From positions 20,305,907 through 20,369,906 of the forward strand of contig NC_056529.1 in assembly GCF_019175285.1 (NCBI RefSeq): DNA of 64,000 nucleotides, read 5' to 3'. A program made the position numbers and the translations under genes. The stretch is from Sceloporus undulatus (lineage: Eukaryota > Chordata > Lepidosauria > Squamata > Phrynosomatidae). Below the pieces are notes generated by a model, which was given only the letters and a program-made list of their open reading frames with translations, ran no database searches and had not been told where the DNA came from. Shown one piece after another: positions 47,996 through 57,660 of this stretch (position 1 is the first letter of the stretch; the number at the start of each line of letters is the position of its first letter).

Positions 47996-49007
47996 AAAGA
48001 ACCAGAGAGAGGGAGGGGCGTCAGGCAGGAAGGAGGCCCCAGCCCCTCCCCCAAATAATGGGACCCCGAAGAAGGGGAGCGAGGGAAGGGGGCGGCAGCG
48101 CTGATGCTGACCAGGCCCTCCCCAAAAGCCAGGGGAGCAGAAGGGGCTCCTCTAATGGCAGGCCATGGCGAGGGAGGCAGGCAGGGAAGGAGAGACGGGG
48201 CACAGGCGGCAACCAGCGGCCCCTCTTCGGCCTCCCTCACGCGGCGCCGGCGGCGGCGGTGGCAGTGGCGGCTGCCTCCCTTCGCCTGAGCCCGGCTCCC
48301 TCCATCCCTGGCGCGGCCGGACGGGCCCAGGAGGCGGCGGCGAGAGGAAGGGATGCCGCCCGCCTCACCGTCGACGGAGGAAGGAAGGAAGGAGGCCGCT
48401 CTGCTTTAGGCCTCCCTTCGCTCTTCTTCGCCTCAGAGAACCACAGCCAACGAAAATAGTCCCCGCTGCTGCTGCTGCCGCCGCCGCGGAGGAGCACGCG
48501 CCGCTGACGTACCGAAGCGCCGTTACGTCCCTCTCTCTCTTTCTCTTTATCTCTCTATGTGCGAGTCCAAAGGCGGAGGGATACTCCCCTTGACGCGGAT
48601 CGGTGAAGAGGCTCCGCCGGCACAGAAAGGAGGTGGGACGGACTCGTTCCTTCACTTCGCAGGCTCCGCCCACTCACCTCCCTCTCTTTCGAGGCGCCTC
48701 TTGATTGGCTTTCGCTTCGCCACCTTCCCCTTTTCTCTCCCTCCGCTCTCTCGAAGCGCGTCCTGATTGGTCGGCGCTTCTCCACCTTTCCTCCCCCCTC
48801 CCTTCCCTTTCTTTCCCTCCTCCTCCTCTTCTTTTTTCTAATAACCGTCCGCCTAACGGTAACCCGCTCGCGACACCAGCGGCTGTCAATCACCCTCCGC
48901 GCAAGCCACGCCCCCCGCTAAAGGGAGAAGGGAAGGGGGCGTGGCGCCCAGAGTTTGGAGGCGCGTGCGCAGTAGAAGCGTCTCGGGGAGGAGGAGCCGG
49001 AGCCGCG

Positions 49008-49020
49008 GTTGCTTAGCAAC
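49008..49020. promoter_or_regulatory. RFX X-box 1
   Basis: GTTGCTTAGCAAC, a palindromic RFX-type motif with one change from GTTGCCTAGCAAC. Confidence 0.7.
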
Positions 49021-49075
49021 AGTCTGCAGAAGGTTGAATGAGAAGGGAGGGAGGGGGGAATGAGAGGAGACGGCG

Positions 49076-49088
49076 GTTGCTTAGCGAC
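49076..49088. promoter_or_regulatory. RFX X-box 2
   Basis: GTTGCTTAGCGAC, two changes from the consensus, 68 bp after X-box 1. Confidence 0.6.
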
Positions 49089-49121
49089 GGGAGGAGAGGA
49101 TGGGGAAAGAGGAAAAACTCC

Positions 49122-49134
49122 GTTGCCTAGCAAC
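49122..49134. promoter_or_regulatory. RFX X-box 3, perfect
   Basis: GTTGCCTAGCAAC, an ideal palindromic X-box, 46 bp after X-box 2. Confidence 0.75.
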
Positions 49135-49151
49135 CAGGGCAGCAGCCGTGA

Positions 49152-49345
49152 CTCTGTGACTGCGTCCGCACTGGAGAAATAGCCCAGTTTGACACCGCTC
49201 TAAGTGCCCTGGCTCAAGGCTGTGGAATTCTGGGAATTGGATTTTGTTGTGGGGCCCACATGGTCGTTCCCTTCATCTGCCAAGCTTTGGGGAGCACAAC
49301 GCAGCTGTCCACTGTGAGGGAGAAGAGACTGAGGCTCCATCCATC
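49152..49345 (+). mobile_element. hAT-like MITE, left half
   Basis: 'gcgtccgcactggagaaata' and 'gacaccgctctaagtgccct' with core 'aattctgggaattggatttt'. The right arm is lost. Confidence 0.6.
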
Positions 49346-49385
49346 CATCCATGGAGAGAGGAAAGGCAGAGGCACCAGGGACCAT

Positions 49386-50780
49386 ATTGCAGGCCTAGGA
49401 TGGAGGATGATGGAGAGCACCAGGGAACGCCAAGGGAAAATCAGCATCTGCTTTGTAGACTACTATAGCAAAGCCTTTGGCTTCCCAAAAAGGGGAAGCA
49501 TGTGCAGAGGGCAACCCCCCTTTAGCATCTCCCAAAAGTGCTCCTGAGCATGTGCAGAGGGCAACCCCCCCNNNNNNNNNNTTTAGCATCTCCCAAAAGT
49601 GCTCCTGAGCATGTGCAGAGGGCAACCCCCCTTTAGCATCTCCCAAAAGTGCTCCTGAGCATGTGCAGAGGGCAACCCTTCCTCCTTGTAGTATCTTTCA
49701 AGCACCAAGGAATTTCAAAAGAAGATCAGCCTGTGCTTTATAGACTGCTTTAGCAAAGCTTTTGGTTGCATAGATCACGAAAGGCTATGGAAGGCCCTTA
49801 AAGACATGATGGGAGTTGCAACAGATCTGATAGTTCCCTGTTGAGGAATCTGGACTCAGGGCAAGAGGCTGCTGTCAGGACAGAAGATGGAGGAACAGAA
49901 TGGTTCCCAATTGGCAAAAGAGTCAAGCAAGGCTGCATCGTATCACATCCCTCTTCAACCTATTGTAAGAAATGCAGGCTTGGACACAGAAGGAGGAGCA
50001 GTGAAGATAGGAAGGAAGGATATCAACATCTCAGATAAACAGATGAGACCATGGTTTTAGCAGAGAACCTCCCAGACCTGGAGCAACTACTGAGGAAGGT
50101 CAAGGAAGAAAGCGCAAACGCCAGGTTTATTGTTGAACACGAAAACCAAAATAAAGGCCATGGAGAATCTACACAATTTCAACTCAGACAACGAGGAAAT
50201 AGAGATAGTAAAAGAGTCCCGACTGATAGAAACGGAGACTGCAGTCAGGAAATGAGAGCAAGATGAAGAATGGGAAGGAGGGCTATGAAAGAACCAGAGA
50301 AGATCCTAAAATGCAAAGACAGACAACTGAGCACAAAAGTTACAAACACACAAGACATTGTCTTCCCTGTTATTGCCATGGATGGATGTGAGAGAGGGAC
50401 AGCCAAGAAAGAGGATAGGAGGGAGACCAAGCCCTTGGAGAGAAGAGTGCTGAGGATCCCATGGATCCAGAAGGACAAACCAATGGCCCTAGAGCAGATC
50501 TAGCCGGAAATATCCCTAGAAGCCAAGATGACCAATCCTTCGGCCGCATTGTGAGAAGGAAGGACTCATTGGAAAAGGCAGTGATGCTGGGAAAGGCGGA
50601 GGGAAGGAGGAAGAGAGGAAGGCCACAGGACAGATGGAGATGGACTCTATGGAGGAGGCCATGGGTATGGATTTGCAAGACCTGAGCAGAGCATTGGAGT
50701 AAAGGGAGTCTTGGAGATGTCTCATCCATAGGGTTGCCATGGGTTGAGATCGACTCAAGGGTGGATAACAACAACAAATG
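49386..50780 (+). mobile_element. Bov-B (RTE) LINE fragment, interrupted
   Basis: Translations give CFIDCFSKAFGCIDHERLWK, DSGQEAAVRTEDGGTEWF and IGKRVKQGC (reverse transcriptase motifs of Bov-B), then LRKVKEESANARF, and near the 3' end a segment like IPWIQKDKPMALEQ. The 3' terminus 'gagatcgactcaagggtgg' with (AAC)n is the Bov-B tail. Several stops and frame breaks are visible. Bases 49386-49480 and 49700-49780 are a partial duplication of the same Bov-B segment, separated by a 50-bp tandem array and an assembly gap. Confidence 0.85.
49500..49690. repeat. 50-bp tandem repeat with 10-N gap
   Basis: A unit 'tgtgcagagggcaaccccc' followed by 'tttagcatctcccaaaagtg' and 'ctcctgagca' repeats at exact 50-bp spacing, at least three complete units plus a partial one. 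Ns occupy 49572-49581 inside a unit, one extra C aside. Confidence 0.95.
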
Positions 50781-51445
50781 ACCTCCCTCGGTCTAGACAC
50801 TATGCTTCTATTGATGCAACCTAGAATCTCATTGGCCTTTTTAGCTGCCGCATCGCACTGTTCAAGTAGGACTCCTAGATCCCTTTCACACATACAAGTC
50901 TCCTTAAGCCAAGTGTCCCCCATCATCCTATATCTGTGCTTTTCATTTTCCCCCCTCCCTAAGTGTCGTATCTCACATTTCTCTGTGTTGAATTTCATTT
51001 TGTTAGCTTTGGCCAGCTTTCTAATCAATCAAGGTCCTTTTGAATCTTGATCCTCTCCTCTGGGGTATCATCTGCAAATACTGAGATTGGCGGAGTCCTA
51101 CATTTTATGTTCTTATGTCCTCTGGAAATTTGATATCTTTGTCATGTGCAAATTTGATAAGTATACTCCAAGTCATTGATAAAGATGTTGAGTAACACTG
51201 GGCCCAGGACACTGGACACCCCACTGGTCACTTCTTCTCTCCAGGATGAAGAAGAAGAAGAGCCATTGCTGAGCATACTTTGGGTTCGGCCGGTCAAACA
51301 ATGACAAATCCATGTAACAATTGCCTTATCTAGCCCACATTTTACAAGCTTCTTTGCAAGAATGGTCATGGGGAACCTTGTCTTACTGAAATCAAGATAT
51401 GCTGCATCCACATCATTCTTCATCCTTCATCTACCAGAGTCTATC
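50781..51445 (-). mobile_element. CR1 LINE fragment, reverse
   Basis: The minus strand reads KMKFNTEKCEIRHLGRG, YRMMGDTWLKETCMCERDLG, CDAAAKKANEILGCIN and, further on, NDVDAAYLDFSKTRF and DKAIVTWICHCLTGR, all CR1 reverse transcriptase. It directly abuts the Bov-B (AAC)n tail. A 46-bp foreign block at about 51078-51124 interrupts it. Confidence 0.85.
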
Positions 51446-52615
51446 TGGCCACTGTGAGAGAAAAGGATGCTGAGATTGGTGGAGTCCCACATTTTATGTC
51501 CTTACGCATGAGGATAAACAAGAGATTCAGGCTTAAAAGAGCTCGGTGGCGCATGGATGTGTGCCAGTGCCCTCTCGTGGATATTTTATGGCAACACTGT
51601 GCACCTTTTGCTTTTTTTTGCACCATCCATCAATATTGTGGCAGCCGACAACTAGAAAGATGCCCATGTTTGGAAGAAAATGGAGGCAATGCAAGGGAAG
51701 GCTTAAACAAGAGGCGACGATATGCTCAAACCACTGCGCCAAACTGGTTCTCCAGTGCTACCTGATGGTTTTATGGTAGCATTTGAGCATAGATTTAGAG
51801 CCTCAGATTGCAGCAAGGTGTATTTTCTGGCAATGGCTGTGTATGGTATGAAACAAAAGATATTCAAGAGGCAATCCTGGTTGCTTCTAGTAAGCCTCGG
51901 CAAAGAGCACGCTACAACCCCGTACCGCCTCTCCATGCGTTCACTGATGTTGGGACTATAGATCAAGAATTTATTTATAGGCCCAAACTCTGCAAAGGAC
52001 ACAATTGCTTGTCACCTTGGAAACTGGGATTGCAAAAGCACTGGGACCATTTACGGAAAGGGATTTAAAGCGAACGCGTGGTTTCCAAAAGCGGCCGCAA
52101 AGATGTGGGTTCAAGGGGTTGCCAGTCTTGAGCGTCTCCTCTGTTCGGCAAAAGCATGTGCCAACGACAACAGCGACACATTTTTTAAATTGGGTTTTCA
52201 CACAGTTTTTGGAATTGTGCATATTTGGCTCATGTGATGCTGCAGTTAATGGCCATCCTAAAAAGGCTGCGATGGTGTTACCTCCGTTGTCTGGCTTTTT
52301 TTGCGGTGCTTTAAAGTCAGTGTAAAGGGCCTGGTTTAAAGCACTTCTTCGAAGCACATGCTTTCATCAGCTCCATCACTTGCAATTGCTATTGCTATTG
52401 CCATATATTAGTAATATATACACAATCCTTACTTCCCTTACAAAAAACCCCCACATTTATCAACATGAATCATACTTACATTCATTATCATAATCTACAC
52501 AACATACTAAGGGTTGAAAAAAAAGGGGGGGAAACTAATATCTATGCATTCTGACTAATCTTTCAATTCCCTAATGGTCATTGTGGTCATTTTGGACACA
52601 AACAGCCATGTGTTT
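51446..52615. other. Intergenic tract, nothing firmly recognised
   Basis: Starts with 'ctggccactgtgagagaaaa', a CR1-type leftover, and a second copy of the block seen at 51078. The rest is unique sequence with no exon that I can support. Confidence 0.45.
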
Positions 52616-52619
52616 GTTA

Positions 52620-53062
52620 TTGTCATCGCTGTTGTTGTTGTGTGACTTCAAATCGTTTCCAGCTCATGGCAGCCTTTCTTGTTCAAGTCGTTTCCGACAT
52701 ATGGCAGCCCTATTATGAGGTTTTCCTCACAGGTTTCATCAGAGGAGGTTTGCCATTGCCATCCTTTGAGGCTGAGAGAGTGTGACTTGCCCATGGTCAC
52801 CCAATGGCTTTCCATGGCCAAGTTGGAAATTGAACCCTGTTCTCCAGAAGTCCTTGTCCAACACTTGAACCATGACACCACATTGGCTCATGGCAACCCT
52901 AAGACAAACGTATGGGTTTTTCTTGACAAGATTGCTCAGAGGGGGGTTGCCATTGCCATCCTCTAGGGCTGAGAGAGTGTGACTTGCCCAAGGTCAGGGT
53001 TTCTATAGCTGATCCGGAATTTGAACTCTAGTCTCCAGAGTCCAACTCCAACATTAAAACCA
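52620..53062 (-). mobile_element. Two tRNA-type SINEs in tandem, reverse
   Basis: First copy about 52620-52885, head 'caacacttgaaccatgacac'. Second about 52886-53062, body 'tttttcttgacaagattgc' and head 'gtctccagagtccaactcc'. Both face the minus strand. Confidence 0.8.
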
Positions 53063-53065
53063 CTT

Positions 53066-53424
53066 TCAAGAAAGTAGCGCTATGATGTGATTTCTCCAAA
53101 ACACTGGGAACTCTGATTTTTCCTCAGTGCAGCAATTTGGAAAGGGTTGGTTCCTTGGTGCAGCAATGCTTTGGAAAAGCACAGTATCAGCGGCATCAAT
53201 GGGGGGTGAGGGAGTGTGGATGATGGGAACGCATGGCACAGATCCTACCTCTGGCTGTTGCAATGGAGATCACTTCCAGAGACGGCAGAAAGATCAGCCG
53301 ACAATTTTCCGAGCGACGGAGGGATAGATCCCCATCGATTGAAGCGGCTGCTGTCAGGTAAATAGGGATCCAGCTACAATAGCATAAAGATGTATTTGTG
53401 GGAGCTATTGCTATGCACTTGGAG
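53066..53424. other. Intergenic, nothing recognised
   Basis: Unique sequence without repeat or exon likeness. Confidence 0.45.
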
Positions 53425-53592
53425 GATGAAATTCTTTGGAGAGTCTCCTTCTTTGGAGGCTTTTAAACAGAGGCTGGATGGCCATCTGTCGGGGATGCTT
53501 TGATTGTGAGTTCCTGCATGGCAGAATGGGGTTGGACTGGATGGCCCTTTTTGGGGTCTCTTCCAACTTTCGGATTCTATGATTCTATGAAA
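53425..53592 (+). mobile_element. CR1 LINE 3' end
   Basis: 'ggctggatggccatctgtc', 'gcagaatggggttggactgg' and terminal ATTCTATG repeats at 53575-53590. Confidence 0.9.
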
Positions 53593-53604
53593 TTTATTGG
53601 TTTT

Positions 53605-53950
53605 TCATCCCTTCAAGTCCCTTCAAGTTCATGGTAAAGTGACCCTATCACTGGGTTTTCTGAGGCTGAGAGCGTGTGACTGACCTAAGGTTACCCAGTG
53701 GGTTTTCATGGCCTAGCAGGAATTCGAACCTTGGGCTCTACTCCGGCACTTAAACCACTTTGTCGTCGTTGTTGTCTTTGAGTTGTTTCACGGTGACCCT
53801 AAGGTGAAGCTATCACAGGGTTTTCTTGGCCAGATTGGTTCAGATGAGGTTTTTGCCATTGCCTTCCTCTGAGGCTGAGAGAGTGTGACTTGCCCAAAGT
53901 CGCCCAGTAGGTTTCCGTGGCTGAGCAAGGATTCGAACCCTACACCAAGC
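53605..53950 (-). mobile_element. Two tRNA-type SINEs in tandem, reverse
   Basis: Copy one 53605-53762 with 'cccagtgggttttcatggc'. Copy two 53763-53950 beginning 'gtcgtcgttgttgtctttga' and ending 'gagcaaggattcgaaccc'. Copy one has lost its middle. Confidence 0.8.
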
Positions 53951-54199
53951 TAGATGTGCAAAAGGAAAAGTTGAAAGGAGCTGTAATTCCTCCCTGTTTC
54001 CATTAGAGGGAACCTGGGGTCTTGCTTCTTAGACCAAAATCAATTCCTCGCTTAAAATCTACACCTCTTTAATCCAGAATAATGCTCAAAATCCAACAAA
54101 GAGTTAAGCAGAGTTTTTTTTAATGAACTGCAGCCAGTTTCTGTTTACTATACTTCTTGCAGAGACTTAGACGAAGGAGAGACCAGGCCAGCAATTTCA

Positions 54200-54450
54200 G
54201 CTTGAGCCTCCTTTATCCGAAACATTTAGAACTGGAAGTATTTTGGAGTTCTTTAGCTTTTTGGATCTACGTCATAAATGTCTTGGAGATGGGACCCAAG
54301 CTGAAACACGAAGTTCATTTATGTTTCGTATATTTTGTCTTGTTTATTTGTATTTTCTTGATATTATGTACATTCATTCTTTTGTATATATGAAATCTAT
54401 TCATGTTTTACATACACCAAATTCCTCCCGTTATGCAAAGAAGTGTTATA
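54200..54450 (+). mobile_element. Tigger-like MITE ('ctttatccgaaacatt' type)
   Basis: 'cctttatccgaaacatttag', 'gtcttggagatgggacccaa' and 'cgaagttcatttatgtttcg' match a vertebrate pogo-type non-autonomous element. A reversed fragment is at 60.32-60.39 kb. Confidence 0.55.
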
Positions 54451-54454
54451 GCAA

Positions 54455-54652
54455 GGTATGACCCCATGAATATCAGAGGGTTTTCCTAGGCAAGGAATCC
54501 TCAGAGGTTGCTTTGCCACTTCCTTCCTCTGAAACTGAGCCTACAGTACCTGGAATTCATTGGTGGACTCCCATCCAAGTACTAACCAAGGCTGACCCCA
54601 CTTAGCATCCAAGATCAGACAGGATTTGATGCCTTTAGGGTATTTAGGTGCT
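54455..54652 (-). mobile_element. 5S-rRNA-headed SINE, reverse
   Basis: 'ggactcccatccaagtacta' and 'agcatccaagatcagacagg' are the reverse complement of the 5S rRNA internal promoter region. The body 'cctaggcaaggaatcctcag' is shared with 10.5 kb. Confidence 0.8.
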
Positions 54653-55110
54653 GTGGGACCTTGGTATCTGCTGAGGTTTGGTTCCAGGACTTCCATGTGG
54701 ATACCAAAATCCATGGATGGTCAAGTCCCAACAACAACAATAGGTTGTTGTTGTTATTATTTGTACAGTGGGCCCTTGGTATCTGCTGAGGTTTGATTCC
54801 AGGATCCTCCGTGAATACTAAATGCTCAAGTCCCATTAAATACAATGGGGTATTATTATTACTACTACTACTGCAGTGGGACCTATGTATTCGCTGCTGT
54901 TTGGTTCCAGGACCCTCCATGAATATTAAAATCTGTGGATGCTCAAGTCCCATTATATACAATTGGGTACTACTACTACTATAATGGACCCTTGGTATCT
55001 ACTGAGGTTTGGTTCCAGGATCCCATGTAGATATCAAAATCCAGGGATACTCAAGTCCCCTTATATGCAATGCCATAGTAAAATGGCTTCCCTTAAATAA
55101 AATGGCAAAA
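54653..55110 (+). repeat. Four-copy, about 109-bp tandem array of Tigger-like ends
   Basis: Copies start at about 54654, 54765, 54873 and 54982. Each reads 'cagtgggaccttggtatctg' or similar, 'ggtttggttccaggac', 'aaaatccatggat' and 'ctcaagtccc', followed by a triplet run (AAC/TTG, ATT/ACT or ACT). The fourth continues into element body to about 55110. Confidence 0.8.
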
Positions 55111-55341
55111 TCAAGCTTTGCTTTTTGGATTTTTGGCCACGAATACCAGATGGCCTCCTTCCAGTCCTCCGTTTCAACCTTCTCTCCAGAAGAAGATTCA
55201 AAATGTCCTCCATTTTGAGCATGACTAAGAAGCATGGATTTACACTTGTATGAATGCTTTTAGTGTTTATGTGGTCATCTCCTACATTTTTTTCCCTTGA
55301 ACATTCTGCATTTTGTGCAGTGCCTTGTCCTCCTTTGCGTT

Positions 55342-55575
55342 TAGGACACCACCACCGTCCGCCATACCACCCTGAATACACTTAATTTCATCGGGTTTGA
55401 GAAGCTAAGCCTGGTTAGGCCCGGTTCGTGATTGGACAGGAGACCACCAGAAAGGAACACCTGGGTTCTCCAGGTAAGGCTAGAATCCCAAAAGAAGGGA
55501 AATGCTTTTTGCCAGTCAGAGTTGACAGTCCTGGACTAGACAGGCCTTGGATCTGACTCAGTGCAAAGCGGCTGC
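55342..55575 (+). mobile_element. 5S-rRNA-headed SINE, forward
   Basis: GCCATACCACCCTGAA is the 5S rRNA start. 'gagaagctaagcctggttag' and 'gattggacaggagaccacc' are the later 5S promoter blocks. The 3' end 'gatctgactcagtgcaaagc' is the usual squamate SINE tail. Confidence 0.85.
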
Positions 55576-56028
55576 CTTCCTCCAAACTCCAGTTGGCAGA
55601 GAGCTGAGAAATTACTCACCCACAGCAATTCTGCCGCAGCTCCTGGTTGTGGAGCCTGTGCATTAAAGACTGTGCCATCATCCTTTTCTTTTTTGGCAGC
55701 CTCGCTGGGATTCTGGCTGCTCCAGACCTTCTGCTCTGGTTCCGTGCCGCAAGAACACTCTGTATGGATGGAAAATGCAACTTCTGTTTTGCAGGCAACC
55801 AATCCAGATGGAACGGCTGCAAGATTTCGGCTTGAGACTACAAAAGCCCCAACTTTCAAACTGGGATGTTATTAACTGACTCTGCTCTGAATGTGAGACA
55901 CAAGGGACGCTTGCATAGAACCACAATGGTGCAAAAGATAACCAAGGGATTGCTTCTCTCTTGTAAATATGCAGGATTATTTATTTGTGCCAAACTTTTT
56001 GCAAGGCAGGTTATCCATCTCTTTGCAG
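55576..56028. other. Intergenic, nothing recognised
   Basis: A 104-codon open frame at 55561-55875 (+) starts in the SINE tail and has no family likeness. Confidence 0.4.
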
Positions 56029-56029
56029 T

Positions 56030-56295
56030 TACTATGTAGAGAGATCTTGGAGCACCTTTGAGACTAAATGAAAGAAAGAAGTTGGCAGCATGAGCTTTCG
56101 AAGACTTAAGTCTCTTTCCTCAGATGCATTTGATGGAACGGAAAGCCAGGCCATATATTAGTCTGTCCATGGCTGCAAATGCATCCGAGTCTACAAAAGC
56201 TCATGCTGCCAACTCCTTTCTTTCAATCTCAAAGATGCTATGAGATCTCTCTACATACTGATTCTACAGACTAACACGGCTATATCTTTGAATTC
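56030..56295. mobile_element. Hairpin repeat ('gcatgagctttcg' family), two inverted arms
   Basis: Left arm 56030-56130 ('gtagagagatcttggagcac', 'ttggcagcatgagctttcg') and right arm 56175-56275 ('aaagctcatgctgccaactc', 'gagatctctctacatactg') are reverse complements with about 45 bp between them. Confidence 0.75.
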
Positions 56296-56529
56296 GTAAT
56301 TACTAGTAATGGGAATACTTGGAAATGTTGTTGGTCTGCTCCCAACTTTTCCTGCTATACTTGATATCTTTTCCCGCTAAACTATTTTATTTTCACCGAA
56401 ACATTTCCCTCTCCCTCTTTCCCAACATAATCTCTAAATCATTTAAGAGGAGCTTTGTTTGGTGTTAGCTGCAAACTGGTTATGATTGCTAGCAGAATAA
56501 ACAAAGGCTTTACCCATTTTGCAGCGCTT

Positions 56530-57045
56530 TGTTATGTGTTGACTTGAAGATATGTTAAGATTTGCTTGGCAAGATTTACTCAGTGGATCATAGACTCATA
56601 AAGTTGGAAGATACCTCCAAAGGCCATCCAATCCAACCCCTTGCAATGCAGGAATACACAGTCAAAGCATTCAAACAAATGGTTGTCAAGCCTCTGGAGA
56701 TTTGCAGTTATCTTCCTCTGAGGCTGAGAGAGTGCAACTTGCTCAAGGTCATCCAATAGGTTTCCATGACCTGTTACAGACTGCCAAAATAAAGCTGCTT
56801 CGGGCCTTGTTGGAGATATGCTATTTTAAATGATGCATGGGTCCTAAGAGTCCGGAAGTCACGCCAAAGCCACACTACATTCCTAAGCACTGGAGTACAG
56901 CTTTGGTGCAGCTTCCGGATTCTTCTGATGCATGCATCATTTAAACAGCATACCTCCAAAGAGACCTGAAGCAGCTTTATTTTGGCAGTCTGTAACAGGC
57001 CCATGGGTCAGAGGGGATTCAAACCCTGATCGTCATTCAAAATGA
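56530..57045 (-). mobile_element. tRNA-type SINE split by a nested MITE
   Basis: 'gcttggcaagatttactcag' through 'catccaataggtttccat' is followed, after the MITE at 56768-57001, by 'catgggtcagaggggattca' and 'aaccctgatc', the expected SINE continuation. Confidence 0.8.
56768..57001. mobile_element. Harbinger-like palindromic MITE, 234 bp
   Basis: The left end GACCTGTTACAGACTGCC and inverted right end GGCCTGTTACAGACTGCC differ at one base. Inverted arms extend over 'aaaataaagctgcttc'. A CAT duplication flanks it (56765-56767 and 57002-57004), confirmed by the interrupted SINE. Confidence 0.85.
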
Positions 57046-57414
57046 CTACAGTTCATCATTCAAGACCAACATATCTCTGAAGCATGTGCTTTATATGCAA
57101 ACACTGAAAGTCAAAAGCGTTCCCAGGAAAATTGTGCCCGCACTGTATAGCTATGTATGCCAGAAATGTTCTTCCCACCAAAAGAATAAAGCATCGCAAG
57201 TGTTCAGAAGTGCCCAGCAGCATAATCCAACAGTTTTAAGAAAGTGGTATGGACAATTAAAAGATAATAGGAACAGCTGGGAGGAACAGGGCTAGGGCTG
57301 GAAATCGGGCAACGGATCGTGTGGTACAGTCATTAACAAATCTGGGACTTGGCCAGAGAAATAATCCAACATCTGGTGGAAAGGATGGACAAGTTGCACA
57401 CGGCTAATTGCAAA
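57046..57414. other. Intergenic, nothing recognised
   Basis: Unique sequence without exon support. Confidence 0.4.
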
Positions 57415-57535
57415 CATATGGCATTGCCTTACATTGGATCAGGCCATTGGTCCACCTCATTCTGAATCGTCTCCTCTGACTGGCATCTGCTCTTCAAGGT
57501 CTTGCCAAGAAGACCTGGTAGACAGCAAAGCTGTT
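57415..57535 (+). repeat. Squamate interspersed repeat fragment
   Basis: 'ttgccttacattggatcagg' and 'ccattggtccacctcattct' with 'tctgactggcatctgctctt' match a common squamate repeat whose class I cannot name. Confidence 0.5.
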
Positions 57536-57660
57536 TAAGGTGTATTTATTTATTGGATTGATATCTCACCTTTCTTCCAAAGTGGGATCAAAAGGTAGGT
57601 AGGTTTCATTTGGATGACAATTTTTTGCAACAGGTTTGGAGAAACTAGCATATTGGACAT

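Larger units (their letters stand above)
48060..49145 (-). promoter_or_regulatory. ZCCHC14 CpG island promoter with CCAAT and X-box arrays
   Basis: Strongly CpG-rich. Two inverted CCAAT boxes (ATTGG at 48704-48708 and 48766-48770) sit in a 62-bp tandem duplication. An NRF1-like GCGCGTGCGCAG lies at 48961-48972. CRE half sites lie near 48508 and 48524. Three X-box palindromes lie at 49008-49134 (separate entries). No TATA box. The first exon probably starts in here, but the start site is unknown. Confidence 0.6.

Noticed and set aside
48165-48593. 142-codon plus-strand frame with a poly-Ala run in the CpG island
   Set aside because: Composition is explained by GCC/GCG repeats. No domain, and it overlaps the likely ZCCHC14 promoter.
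49500-49690. CRISPR-like array
   Set aside because: Units are contiguous 50-bp tandem copies without distinct spacers, in a vertebrate genome.
54538-54652. 5S rRNA gene
   Set aside because: The 5S-like part is diverged and fused to a SINE body that occurs elsewhere in the window, so it is a retroposon head.
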